Positions 7,229 to 15,261 of a stretch of DNA of 64,000 bases are shown here, piece by piece. This DNA is from Pseudomonas sp. Irchel 3E13. GTDB taxonomy: Bacteria > Pseudomonadota > Gammaproteobacteria > Pseudomonadales > Pseudomonadaceae. The stretch lies in assembly GCF_900187455.1 (NCBI RefSeq), contig NZ_FYDX01000002.1, forward strand, positions 124,001 through 188,000. Reading direction: 5' to 3'. The notes under the pieces were generated by a model. It was not told the DNA's origin and ran no database searches. It saw only the letters and a list, made by a program, of their open reading frames with translations. The first letter of the stretch is position 1, and each line of letters opens with the position of its first letter. Both the position numbers and the translations under genes were made by a program.

Positions 7229-9985
7229 TCATGCCGCAAGCGTCCTTTTCACGTGCTCCCAACCTTCCACGTTCCAGCCAGCCAGCTTCGCCCGAGCACG
7301 CCATTCAGAGACGTTCCTGCCCAGCTCGGCCGCATTAATGGATGGGGGCAGGGAAGGATCGCCGTCAGAAGGAAAGAAGAACGCTGCGAAGCGCCGGGTA
7401 TTACCATCGGTCCAGGGGATAGCCCGTGTCTTCTCCACCTTTGCACTGAGCATCAGCGAGAACTTGGTCTGACTCATGGAGTGCTCTTTGTTGAGCGAAC
7501 ACCACTCCAAGAACATCGCGTAGACGTCCGAGGTCAGAGCACTGCCCCACAGTCCGTACCCAAGCTCTCCAAGTCGCCAAAGGCTGTAGAACGTCTGCCA
7601 CGCGGTGCGGCTCAGTTCGACCAGCCGTTGCCGGGCCTCAGTCTTCGGCGGTCGAGTGCGTTGGTCGAAGTCACCCAAGTCGACGCTCAACAGCCATCCG
7701 TACAACGCAGCAACGCCACCGTCGGCCAGCTCCCGAGCGATCGCCTTCTGGCGAGCAGCCGGCAACGTCTCCAGCGGCCACATGACCAACATTCGCCGGT
7801 CGTCTTCACTGATAGGCCAGGGCATGATTTCGTTGCTCAAGAACGCGGAGTTCATATGGTTGGACTCCTCCCAACCGTTGATGAACTTCGACTCCATGCG
7901 CACCGTCTTGCCGGTCACCATGTGCTTGATCTTGCCCACCTGGTTGTACCGCTGATCCCGACTCACAACCTCTTCGAAGACGGCCCACAGCTTGCCGCTC
8001 TGCCATGCGTTGAAGTTGCCTTCCAGTTGCTGCTGCCCGACAGTCGCCCCGTATCGGCCGTACAGCTCGCCCATAACGTCCGAAAACAGCAGGCTCTTAC
8101 CGGAGCCTTCCATCGTTGAGTGGAACAAAATCGCCGTGTCCATCTTGGCGCCCATGTGCTGGAGCGGATAAGCCAGCCACCTGGTGAGCCACTCCAGGGC
8201 CTCGGCGTCGTGGTTGCACAGGAACGAGATCAACCAGCGCAGGTTTTCGCACGCGGCATCGTCGCGAACAGGCTCCAAGGGCAGCCCCTCAAACGTATTG
8301 ATGTAAACCGCAGGGTCCTTGGTCATAGCTGGGTCGAACACGATGTGGTCGACGTCGACCACGCGCCGGTTCGGGCTGTTCAACCAAATCTGATAGGCAT
8401 CACCCAACGCCATCTTGATGCTGCCTTCCGGCAGCCGGCGCTTCTTCTCTCGGTCCCAAGCCTCTTTCGTCCCGTCGATGTACACGTAGCGATCGAGCGG
8501 CGCGAGGCTCATCGCTCCACCCTTCTTACTGGACATCCGACGCGCCTGCTCAAGCTCTTTGACCTGCTCGCCAGATACCAACTTCTTGTCGGTCCTTTCC
8601 ATCCAGGCCTTGGCAGCCGGCTTGCCGATCAGGGCCTCGAAGCCTGACCGTTTCATGGCCTGCCCCTTGTCCATGTCCCACACGTTCGTCGTGCCTTCGA
8701 CCAGGGCAAAACGGCGGAGCGCACTCTTGAGCACCAACCCGCCCTCCCCCGCTCCCCCGTCGGTCGAGGAGGAGGCCTCCCCGCCGGCCGAGCTGGGGGC
8801 GTCTTGGTCAGCCACATCAGTGTCACCGTCGCCGGCATGTGCGGACTGCTCGATAGGCGATGGGGTGCGGGGAAGCTCACCGAGCGGCGGTGGCTCCGGT
8901 GGCCGAGAGCGCGCGTCGAGGCCCAAGGCAACTGCTGCCTCCCTGGTTGCCGCCCGTCGGTCGCCGTCGTGCATCAGGATGCAGTACACGTCGAAAGCGT
9001 CGTTCTTGTGGCCGTTGGCAAGGGGGTCAGAGCCATGATGCGAGTAGAGCTTGCCGTCACTGATGGTGACGCCCGGATCGCCGCTGCTGCTGTGAGGGCA
9101 TAGCCATTTGTCACCCATGCGCTTGTACCCGTGCGCCTCGATCATCGTCGCGATGTCGTGCACGCGGTTGAACTCAGGAATGACTTCCGGCAGATCGCGA
9201 TTGCCTGAACGGGCCAATGGTCGAGGTTTCTCGACCGCGCGAAGCACTGGCGCGACCGGCTTTGGTCGCCACGGGCAAGCCGCTTCCGCCTTAACCTTGA
9301 ACTCGTCCCATGCCTGCCAGATAGCCAGCAGCTCGCCTGGCAGCTCCAGCAGCCCAGCGGGATCAGGCGGCTTTCTCCAGTAGTACGGCTCGCCAACATC
9401 CGGATGGATGGACGGCGGCAGTACATCTTGAACCGGGCCCGCGCGCAACTCGAACACGGTCACTTTCTTGAATGGCGCGATGGCGAGCAGCAGTGCGTTC
9501 TCAGCGACCTTATCTTCGGCATCCCGTGCGGCCTTCACCTGCGCGATTATGCCCTTGTAAATCGATCCATCAGGGTCAGCCTTGCTCGGCCAAACCAGCT
9601 TGCGCAGTTTCAGCTCTACACCCTCTGGTAGGCGAAACAAGAGCCGGAAACGCGCCGGATTCCCTACGACAGTCGGGTATTTCGCCGCGAGTTGGTCCAA
9701 GTCCAGCCCAAAGATGTCGCGGAAGACATCTCGCGACATCTCCACGTTGTCAACGTCGAGCGAACAAACCCGCCCCGGCCCGAGGACGGCGCCGAGGTTG
9801 TGGTTTGGATTCTCGCGCCAGAACGCCTCGGCGGAAGCGACATCGGTGAAATAGCCGCCTGGCCGGTTCCAGCCATCACCCCTCGGGCCCTTTTCCCCTG
9901 GCTCGATCGGCACTAGGGCAAGGTTGAAGGTCTCGATGTAACGCCGCGCCCAATCCGCCGTGGTAGGTGTTGAGCGCTGGCTCAT
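7229..9985 (-). CDS. Phage replication protein: Prim-Pol primase fused to D5-like helicase
   Basis: A 918-residue protein. The N-terminal bifunctional primase/polymerase domain has the metal-binding SLDVDN motif (Asp77, Asp79) and the PPSIHP motif near residue 190. A Pro/Ser/Asp-rich linker spans about 360-415. The C-terminal superfamily 3 helicase has Walker A EGSGKS near 626-631, a Walker B-like LWAVFEE near 666-672, a sensor asparagine segment FLSNE near 715 and an EDDRRM arginine segment. It would prime and unwind phage DNA. The start MSQRSTPTTADW overlaps the stop of the upstream zinc-finger gene as ATGA. Confidence 0.88.
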   Translation of the reverse strand: MSQRSTPTTADWARRYIETFNLALVPIEPGEKGPRGDGWNRPGGYFTDVASAEAFWRENPNHNLGAVLGPGRVCSLDVDNVEMSRDVFRDIFGLDLDQLAAKYPTVVGNPARFRLLFRLPEGVELKLRKLVWPSKADPDGSIYKGIIAQVKAARDAEDKVAENALLLAIAPFKKVTVFELRAGPVQDVLPPSIHPDVGEPYYWRKPPDPAGLLELPGELLAIWQAWDEFKVKAEAACPWRPKPVAPVLRAVEKPRPLARSGNRDLPEVIPEFNRVHDIATMIEAHGYKRMGDKWLCPHSSSGDPGVTISDGKLYSHHGSDPLANGHKNDAFDVYCILMHDGDRRAATREAAVALGLDARSRPPEPPPLGELPRTPSPIEQSAHAGDGDTDVADQDAPSSAGGEASSSTDGGAGEGGLVLKSALRRFALVEGTTNVWDMDKGQAMKRSGFEALIGKPAAKAWMERTDKKLVSGEQVKELEQARRMSSKKGGAMSLAPLDRYVYIDGTKEAWDREKKRRLPEGSIKMALGDAYQIWLNSPNRRVVDVDHIVFDPAMTKDPAVYINTFEGLPLEPVRDDAACENLRWLISFLCNHDAEALEWLTRWLAYPLQHMGAKMDTAILFHSTMEGSGKSLLFSDVMGELYGRYGATVGQQQLEGNFNAWQSGKLWAVFEEVVSRDQRYNQVGKIKHMVTGKTVRMESKFINGWEESNHMNSAFLSNEIMPWPISEDDRRMLVMWPLETLPAARQKAIARELADGGVAALYGWLLSVDLGDFDQRTRPPKTEARQRLVELSRTAWQTFYSLWRLGELGYGLWGSALTSDVYAMFLEWCSLNKEHSMSQTKFSLMLSAKVEKTRAIPWTDGNTRRFAAFFFPSDGDPSLPPSINAAELGRNVSEWRARAKLAGWNVEGWEHVKRTLAA

Positions 9986-10194
9986 CGGCGCCGCTCCCGC
10001 AGATCTTGGCAATCGATGCAGGTTTCGCACCCGGGCGCCGCGTCTTGGCGCGCCAACGGAATCGGCTCGTCGCAGTCCTCGCAGAACTGCGCGCTGGGCT
10101 TGATGGGACGGTTCGCGTGACGCTGCAGAGCAGCCTGGAGGAAGATTTCAGTCTGCTCAGCAGCCTGATCGAGCGGATCTGCAACGTTAAGCAT
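9982..10194 (-). CDS. TraR/DksA-type zinc finger protein
   Basis: A 70-residue protein, the size of phage and plasmid TraR. An N-terminal helical arm (LDQAAEQTEIFLQAAL) is followed by a four-cysteine finger built from CEDC and CIDC with an IPLARQDAAPG connection. TraR-type proteins bind in the RNA polymerase secondary channel and mimic DksA with ppGpp, so this may shift host transcription during lytic growth. The ATG chosen has GGAGG nine bases upstream; an earlier in-frame ATG immediately follows that GGAGG and is therefore less likely. It overlaps both neighbouring genes. Confidence 0.85.
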   Translation of the reverse strand: MLNVADPLDQAAEQTEIFLQAALQRHANRPIKPSAQFCEDCDEPIPLARQDAAPGCETCIDCQDLRERRR

Positions 10195-10675
10195 GTGCGC
10201 CATCCTCCATGGACTGACGTGCACCAGCCATGATCGCCAGCACCTGGCGAATCACGTCCACGCCGCAGCTTTCCAGCTTCTGGACTTCGTGTGGTTCCCA
10301 AATATTGTCAGCGGCGCCTTCGTGCATGCTGCTGACGAACTGCGCGGCTTCTTCCAGCAGGTGGCCGACGGCTTTCAGTTGCTCGTTCGTTGCGGGGACG
10401 GGCTGAGGGCGGTACCAGACCACACCTGCCGCGCGGCCGAGGGCATCAAGCACGCGCTTGTCCTGGGTCCATTGCAGGATTTCTTCCAGCTCGTCGGGAG
10501 AGAGCCAGCGGCGTTCTTCATCGTGTTTGAGTTTCTTCTGCAGAGCGTCCACGTCCATACCGAGGTCAAAGGCCAGACTGGTGATACCGCCTCTGTAGGA
10601 ACGTCCAGCGCGATAAAGCGCGTGACGGAGGGAGAGGGCCGGACCATCGTCCGGCAAAGTGTCGATTCGACTCAT
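10187..10675 (-). CDS. Phage regulatory protein, CII family
   Basis: A 162-residue protein starting MSRIDTLPDDG with AAGGA upstream. The N-terminal half has a helix-turn-helix-like LRHALYRAGRSYRGGITSLAFDLGMDVDALQKKL followed in the protein by a SPDELEEILQWT helix; the C-terminal half is helical. The pattern matches the CII-like regulators of Pseudomonas and other proteobacterial prophages. It is the first gene after cro and so sits where lambda has cII, upstream of the replication gene. Confidence 0.75.
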   Translation of the reverse strand: MSRIDTLPDDGPALSLRHALYRAGRSYRGGITSLAFDLGMDVDALQKKLKHDEERRWLSPDELEEILQWTQDKRVLDALGRAAGVVWYRPQPVPATNEQLKAVGHLLEEAAQFVSSMHEGAADNIWEPHEVQKLESCGVDVIRQVLAIMAGARQSMEDGAHA

Positions 10676-10678
10676 AAC

Positions 10679-10874
10679 CGTTAATCCTTGGTTAACGGTG
10701 TGGACCGTGGAACAGGCAGGACCTATCCTACGGCCACAACCGTTGTGCAGTGTTTTGCGTGCTGTGGAACATTGCATGCGGTTCTAGTCATCCGGCGAAT
10801 CTTGTGGTGAGAGGTGCCGGATGGCGGGGGTCGTCCAAACTAGGCTGGGGAAGCTTGTGGTGAGTGAACCCAGC
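10679..10874. other. Leader region between cro and cII-like gene
   Basis: About 200 bases without a gene. Besides the hairpin at the end of cro, it has a direct repeat CTTGTGGTGAG at 10801 and 10854 and a GGTTAACG segment just before the CII-like gene. No open frame is convincing. Confidence 0.5.
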
Positions 10875-10879
10875 CTAGT
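10839..10879 (-). terminator. Hairpin at the end of cro (tR1-like)
   Basis: Arms ACTAGGCTGGG (10839-10849) and CCCAGCCTAGT (10869-10879) pair perfectly over 11 bases and include the cro stop codon. Only three Ts follow on the minus strand, so it may be a weak or Rho-assisted terminator, in the same place as lambda tR1 between cro and cII. Confidence 0.5.
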
Positions 10880-11078
10880 GATCCTTGCGCAGGTCGCTTT
10901 CTGCGGCCTTGATTTCTTCCTCGTAAAAGACCTCGATTGCTTTGCCCACCTCATAGCGGACAGCAGCTCCCTTCGTAGCGCGGTAGATCGTCGGCTGGGT
11001 CACTCCGACCCGATCTGCGATGGCCCGCTGTGAAAATCCCTTTTCGATCAATGCCTTGAGCATCTCTTTTATAGACAT
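10875..11078 (-). CDS. Cro-like repressor
   Basis: A 67-residue protein with a clear helix-turn-helix: FSQRAIADRVGVTQPTIYRA, residues 15-34. It is divergent from the CI-like gene across a 98-base operator region, the standard arrangement for a lysis/lysogeny switch. AGGTAGG precedes the ATG. It would shut off the repressor and tune early leftward transcription. Confidence 0.85.
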   Translation of the reverse strand: MSIKEMLKALIEKGFSQRAIADRVGVTQPTIYRATKGAAVRYEVGKAIEVFYEEEIKAAESDLRKDH

Positions 11079-11089
11079 GACGCCTACCT

Positions 11090-11156
11090 ATTCGTTAGCG
11101 AATACACGGATGTTACCCAAACGAATTATCGCAAGCAATACACTTTCGATACGAAA
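11090..11156. promoter_or_regulatory. Switch operators between cro and the CI-like gene
   Basis: Three dyad elements built on TTCG/CGAA half-sites: ATTCGTTAGCGAAT at 11090-11103, CGAATTATCG at 11122-11131, and TTTCGATACGAAA at 11144-11156. Spacer lengths differ (4, 4 and 3), which could give graded affinity for the CI-like and Cro-like proteins. Their assignment as operators rests on position and symmetry. Confidence 0.65.
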
Positions 11157-11176
11157 ACTAATCAGAGTCGTAAGCA

Positions 11177-11836
11177 GTGATAGGAAGCCGCGTAGCAAAG
11201 CGTCTGCATGAATTGGGGATGTCTGGATACGAACTCTCCAGGAGATCAGGCGTACCTCAACCCACGATCCACCGGATCTTGAGCGGCACGTCAGCCAGCC
11301 CACGACAGGAAAATGTCGAGAAAATCGCTAAGGTTCTCGGGGTGACTACTGAGTGGCTTTGGAAGGGCGAAGCTCGACCCCTGGCGACAACTGGGCACGC
11401 TGCCAACGTTGAGCCAGGCCCACAGGTACGCGGGTTTGTTCCTCTGATCTCATGGGTGCAGGCAGGAGCATGGTGTGAAATGCAAGAACCCCTTGAAATA
11501 GAGGGTGTGGAGTCGTGGTTACCTTGTGCTGTATCGCATAGCAGCGCGACTTTCGCGCTCAGAGTGCGCGGCCTATCGATGTTCAATCCACATGAGCGCC
11601 GATCCTTCAGAGACGGCGACATCATTTTTGTAGACCCGGCTAAAGACTTCGAAAACGGTTCGCTGGTGGTGGCCAAGCTCGCAGACAGCAAGGAAGCAAC
11701 CTTCAAGCAGCTCGTCATTGAAGGAGAACGTAAATTTTTGAAACCGCTGAACCCTTCGTGGCCGGACCCGATCATTGAGCTTCCCGACGACGCCACAATC
11801 TGCGGGGTTGTCGTTTCTAAAGTCGAGATCTTTTAA
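11177..11836 (+). CDS. CI-like repressor with S24 (LexA-type) autocleavage domain
   Basis: A 219-residue repressor starting at GTG. The N-terminal helix-turn-helix is MSGYELSRRSGVPQPTIHRI, residues 15-34. The C-terminal peptidase domain has the Ala96-Gly97 cleavage site in WVQAGAW, catalytic Ser134 in RGLSMF and Lys177 in ATFKQL. The prophage should therefore be SOS-inducible through RecA-stimulated self-cleavage. All key residues are present, so the lysogenic switch looks intact. Confidence 0.92.
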   Translation: MIGSRVAKRLHELGMSGYELSRRSGVPQPTIHRILSGTSASPRQENVEKIAKVLGVTTEWLWKGEARPLATTGHAANVEPGPQVRGFVPLISWVQAGAWCEMQEPLEIEGVESWLPCAVSHSSATFALRVRGLSMFNPHERRSFRDGDIIFVDPAKDFENGSLVVAKLADSKEATFKQLVIEGERKFLKPLNPSWPDPIIELPDDATICGVVVSKVEIF

Positions 11837-11871
11837 TACCTCAACGCATACCCAATGCTTACGCAAAGGTA

Positions 11872-11936
11872 TTGACCGAGAATATTCGTTTAAGTATTGT
11901 CTGGACCGCTACCCCTCTCACCACTGAGGTCCAGAC
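11872..11936 (+). promoter_or_regulatory. Rightward promoter with overlapping inverted repeat
   Basis: TTGACC (11872-11877), a 17-base spacer and TATTGT (11895-11900) form a good sigma-70 promoter after the repressor stop. A nine-base inverted repeat, GTCTGGACC (11899-11907) and GGTCCAGAC (11928-11936), overlaps the -10/start region and ends at the next ATG, with the GAGG ribosome site at its right arm. It may be an operator or affect translation. The promoter would drive the gene string to integrase. Confidence 0.55.
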
Positions 11937-12098
11937 ATGGAAATCACACAGCACAACCAAGCGGGCAAGGTGTACTTGCACCCCACCGCTTGCACCCGCC
12001 CCGCGTTGGTCGCCGCATTCCAGCGCCGCACCGGCCTGCAACTGATCGTCTCTCCTGCCGGCATCGTCCGCGCGGTTCCCGCGAAGGGGGCCGCATGA
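11937..12098 (+). CDS. Small phage protein, unknown
   Basis: A 53-residue protein (MEITQHNQAGKVYLHP...) preceded by GAGG eight bases before the ATG. It has a short beta-rich start and an RTGLQLIVSPAGIVRAV segment. The stop overlaps the start of the next gene as ATGA. I do not recognise a family. Real by coupling and high-GC coding pattern; likely an accessory early gene. Confidence 0.65.
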   Translation: MEITQHNQAGKVYLHPTACTRPALVAAFQRRTGLQLIVSPAGIVRAVPAKGAA

Positions 12099-12604
12099 AC
12101 GAATACACCGTCCCGCTGCGCCGCGTCATGCTGCTGCAAGCCACGCTGGAGAACGGCGGTACCGCGACCTGCCAGATGCGTCGCCCAGAAACCTCGACTG
12201 ACATGCACATCGCGGTCGAGAACGACGACCGCACCCACCACCTCAAGGCCACGTTCGGCCCAATCACCGGCTCGCTCACCCTACAGCGTGGCGATACCGC
12301 CAAGTACATGGCCCTGCGCGACTACCTGGAAGAGCTGGCCAACGGCCGGGCCTTCACTGGCGAGCCATCGCAACAGGCCATCGCACTGATGGAAGCCCAG
12401 GACTGCGTGAACGGGGTGCTGCCCCCCGGCCATATCGCCTACATCGTCCTCACAACTACCCCCGCCCGTCCCCTCGGTGCAGTTGTAACCGACGCTCAGG
12501 GCGAACTGCGAGCAGCCGCCACCGGCACCTGCATGCTGGACCTGGCCGAGATCATCCGCGCGAAGCTCGGGCCCGGCCGAGAGGGGCCCGGGGAGTCGCC
12601 ATGA
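12095..12604 (+). CDS. Phage protein, unknown
   Basis: A 169-residue acidic protein starting MNEYTVPLRRVML, with no signal peptide, membrane segment or motif that I recognise. The middle (GPITGSLTLQRGDTAKYMAL) suggests beta strands followed by a helix; the C-terminus is Gly/Pro-rich. It overlaps both neighbours by ATGA, so it is part of a translationally coupled string. Function unknown. Confidence 0.7.
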   Translation: MNEYTVPLRRVMLLQATLENGGTATCQMRRPETSTDMHIAVENDDRTHHLKATFGPITGSLTLQRGDTAKYMALRDYLEELANGRAFTGEPSQQAIALMEAQDCVNGVLPPGHIAYIVLTTTPARPLGAVVTDAQGELRAAATGTCMLDLAEIIRAKLGPGREGPGESP

Positions 12605-12849
12605 GCAAAACGCTGGACCAGTTGCGAACCCAGTGGGCCACACCCTGCCCGAGCATGACCGCTGTGCGAGAGCACTACTTCCCTCACATCGGGACGGACA
12701 GACGGTTCAGAGAGTTGATCAAGAAGGGCGAGATCGACCTGACGCTGAAGAAGCTGCACAACTCGGCCAAGGCGCAGCACGTGATCTACCTGTACGACCT
12801 TGCCGACTACCTCGATGCCCAGGCGGATCAGGCAAAACAAACGGCATGA
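12601..12849 (+). CDS. PrtN-like pyocin activator family protein
   Basis: An 82-residue protein. The sequence REHYFPHIGTD, FRELIKKGEIDL and IYLYDLADYLDA matches the order of segments in PrtN, the activator of pyocin genes in P. aeruginosa: a YF.H segment, a helix ending in K.G.IDLP-like sequence, and a DLA.YLD helix. Within a prophage it may be a small DNA-binding regulator rather than a pyocin activator. It is coupled by ATGA to the upstream gene. Confidence 0.65.
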   Translation: MSKTLDQLRTQWATPCPSMTAVREHYFPHIGTDRRFRELIKKGEIDLTLKKLHNSAKAQHVIYLYDLADYLDAQADQAKQTA

Positions 12850-12940
12850 ATCAGGCGGCCCCGGCCATCAGGGGAACCTCAGCTTGCGCCAGGCCACCAC
12901 CACACCTCGGCCTGGCGCCGGCCTCTTCGGAGCACAGCAC

Positions 12941-13435
12941 ATGCAAGCACCTCACTATATGCTCGCCCTCGCGATTGCGTGGATCGTCACGCTCACCGTC
13001 CTGCCTTACCTGTTCACCAAAACTCGCCACCGGGCGTATCACCAGGGCCTGACCAATGGCCTCAGCAAAAGGGATGCATTGTCCTGGCAGCGCCTACAGG
13101 ATCTCGAGCGCCAACTGGAAAGCCGCTCGATCGAGCGCGAGACCGAGCAGCGCAAGCATCTGCAGAAGACCGCTGCTCTGATGGGGACCGTCAATGAACT
13201 GGAAGAACGCATTCGGGCGTACACCGGGCTGGCGGTCACCCCAGCCGACCACCGCCTGATGATTCAAGCCGCTGAAACTCTGCTGCTCGCCCAACGCACC
13301 TGGGGAGTGATGAAGGGCAGCGAGGCCTGGCGCGACCGCGCGGCCCTGGAGTCGGCAGCACTCACCCGCCTGGCCGCCTTGGTACACACCGAGGTTCGCC
13401 GGAATGCTCCCGCCAAAGCGGAGAGCGCAGCATGA
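12941..13435 (+). CDS. Membrane-anchored coiled-coil phage protein
   Basis: A 164-residue protein. The N-terminal hydrophobic segment YMLALAIAWIVTLTVLPYLF (residues 6-25) is followed by a basic patch and a long Gln/Glu/Arg-rich coiled coil (about 48-85) containing RLQDLERQLESRSIE. The C-terminal third is helical and alanine-rich. It probably faces the cytoplasm from an inner-membrane anchor, in the manner of Rz-type or phage exclusion proteins, but I assign no function. GGAG lies upstream of the ATG, and the stop overlaps the methyltransferase start. Confidence 0.65.
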   Translation: MQAPHYMLALAIAWIVTLTVLPYLFTKTRHRAYHQGLTNGLSKRDALSWQRLQDLERQLESRSIERETEQRKHLQKTAALMGTVNELEERIRAYTGLAVTPADHRLMIQAAETLLLAQRTWGVMKGSEAWRDRAALESAALTRLAALVHTEVRRNAPAKAESAA

Positions 13436-15261
13436 CTGCCGCTCAGAAGATCAACTTTGTCGGAGCACAGCAGCAGACCCTCCCCTTCCAGCGCGAGCTG
13501 TATGTAGACCTGTTTGCCGGCGCGGGCGGAGCCAGTAGTGGTGGCGCGCGGGTGTATCGCGACCCTGACGTGGCAATCAACCACAACCCGATCGCCATCG
13601 CCGTCCACCGCGCCAATCACCCCAAGACCCGGCACTACATCTGCGACATTTACGAGGTCGATCCACTGGAAGCCACCGGCGGGCAACCCGTAGGCATCCT
13701 GTGGGCGTCACCCGACTGCCGGCACTTCTCCAAGGCCAAAGGTGGTGCCCCCCGGAGCAAGAGCGTTCGCTCTCTGCCATGGGTTGTGGTGCGATGGGTC
13801 TTCGCCACCCGCCCTCGCCTGTTCCTGATGGAAAACGTCGAGGAGTTCCAGGCCTGGGGGCCACTGGACGATGCCGGGAAACCGATCAAGGCAGAAATGG
13901 GCCGAACCTTCAGGGCGTTCGTATCCTGCCTCACCACCGGCCTCCCGGCGGATCACCCGGACATGGCAGAAATCATGGCCTGCATCGGTCAATGGGTTCC
14001 CATGGAGGCCTTGGTGCGCGGCTTGGGCTGCAACGTGCAGTGGAGAGAGCGCCGTGCGGCAAATGCCGGGACGCCGACCATCCGTAAGCGGCTGTTCCTG
14101 ATCGGTCGCACCGATGGCCGCCCAATCGTATGGACCAAACCCAAGCGCCACGAGAAACCCAAAGCGGGCCAACTGCCATGGCGAACCGCTGCGGAGTGCA
14201 TCGACTTCTCCGACCTGGGCAAGAGCATCTTCGACCGGAAACGACCGTTGGTGGACAACACGTGCCGCCGCATGGCGAAGGGTTTCTGGCGGCACACAGT
14301 GATGGCGGAGCAACCATTTGTGGTCCCGCTGAGCGACCAGCAGCTGGCCGCCGCCAGCCTCACCGAATTCGCCAACGCGAGCACCCAGCGCACCTTCAGT
14401 GTGACGAAGCCCCTGCGCACTCAGGTTGCTCAGGTGAAGGGTGGCCACTTCGCCATGGCGTCGGCGCACCTTACCCACTTGACCCATCACGGGGATCGGT
14501 CGGGCTATCCCATGACAGAGTCCGTGCGGACCATCACCGGAGCGAACCGTGGCGAGCAAGCCATGGCCACCGCCTCCATGGTGACTCTGCGTAAGGGCTG
14601 CACCGGCAATAGCTTGTTGAAGCCCGTAAATGCCCTGACCACCGGCAGCGGACATCACGCCATCGCCGCCTGCCACTTCGAGCAGGCGAACGGCGGGTTC
14701 TACAAAGGCGATGGGCGGGCAGCCAAGGCTCCACTGAGCACCATCCTGGGCCGAGGCACCAACCAGCGCCTGGCGACTGCCTACCTGGTGAAGTACTACG
14801 GCACGGGAGGACAGTGGCAAGGCATGGAAGAGCCCATGCACACGCTGCCAACGAAAGAACGCATGGCCTTGGTCACTGTCGTGCAGGTGCCAGTTTCCAT
14901 TTTGCCACCGGAACTGATGGAGCGAGCCCGGAAGTGCGCCCGCTTCCTGCACAAGTACCTGCCCGAACACTTCCCTGAGCCCGCCGACGTGGTGCTGCTC
15001 GGCGAATTCGCCCTGGTGGATTTCTACCTGCGCATGCTCAAGGCGCCAGAGCTCAAGCTGGCACAGGGGTTCAGCCCCGACTACATCCTCGATCGCGGAC
15101 TATTCGAGAACCCGGAGACCGGTCTGCTGGAGTGGCTGCCCATCAGCAACACCGACCAGATCCGACTGATCGGCAACAGCGTCTGCCCTGAAGAGGCTGA
15201 AGACCTGATCGGCGCCAATGCGAAAGACCTGATCGACCTTTACCAGCAGGAGGCCGCATGA
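13432..15261 (+). CDS. Phage C5-cytosine DNA methyltransferase with repeat-bearing recognition region
   Basis: A 609-residue enzyme. Motif I DLFAGAGG is at 26-33 (SAM binding), motif IV SPDCRHFS at 93-100 with catalytic Cys96, motif VI ENV at 134-136, motif VIII RKRLFLIGR at 218-226, and the C-terminal LIGNSVCPEEAEDL at 579-592 is motif X-like. Residues 325-485 contain five units of about 35 residues. No restriction partner is adjacent, so this is an orphan methylase, probably protecting phage DNA from host restriction or affecting regulation. It overlaps its neighbours by ATGA. Confidence 0.92.
   Translation: MTAAQKINFVGAQQQTLPFQRELYVDLFAGAGGASSGGARVYRDPDVAINHNPIAIAVHRANHPKTRHYICDIYEVDPLEATGGQPVGILWASPDCRHFSKAKGGAPRSKSVRSLPWVVVRWVFATRPRLFLMENVEEFQAWGPLDDAGKPIKAEMGRTFRAFVSCLTTGLPADHPDMAEIMACIGQWVPMEALVRGLGCNVQWRERRAANAGTPTIRKRLFLIGRTDGRPIVWTKPKRHEKPKAGQLPWRTAAECIDFSDLGKSIFDRKRPLVDNTCRRMAKGFWRHTVMAEQPFVVPLSDQQLAAASLTEFANASTQRTFSVTKPLRTQVAQVKGGHFAMASAHLTHLTHHGDRSGYPMTESVRTITGANRGEQAMATASMVTLRKGCTGNSLLKPVNALTTGSGHHAIAACHFEQANGGFYKGDGRAAKAPLSTILGRGTNQRLATAYLVKYYGTGGQWQGMEEPMHTLPTKERMALVTVVQVPVSILPPELMERARKCARFLHKYLPEHFPEPADVVLLGEFALVDFYLRMLKAPELKLAQGFSPDYILDRGLFENPETGLLEWLPISNTDQIRLIGNSVCPEEAEDLIGANAKDLIDLYQQEAA

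Noticed and set aside
6900..7304. Minus-strand open frame across the repeat region
   Set aside because: The translation is low-complexity (Thr/His/Pro or Cys/Val/Trp runs depending on frame), overlaps the end of the primase-helicase gene and has no ribosome site.
13432..15261. Restriction-modification system around the methyltransferase
   Set aside because: No restriction endonuclease gene adjoins it; neighbours are small coupled phage proteins and the HNH gene lies in the packaging module on the other arm.
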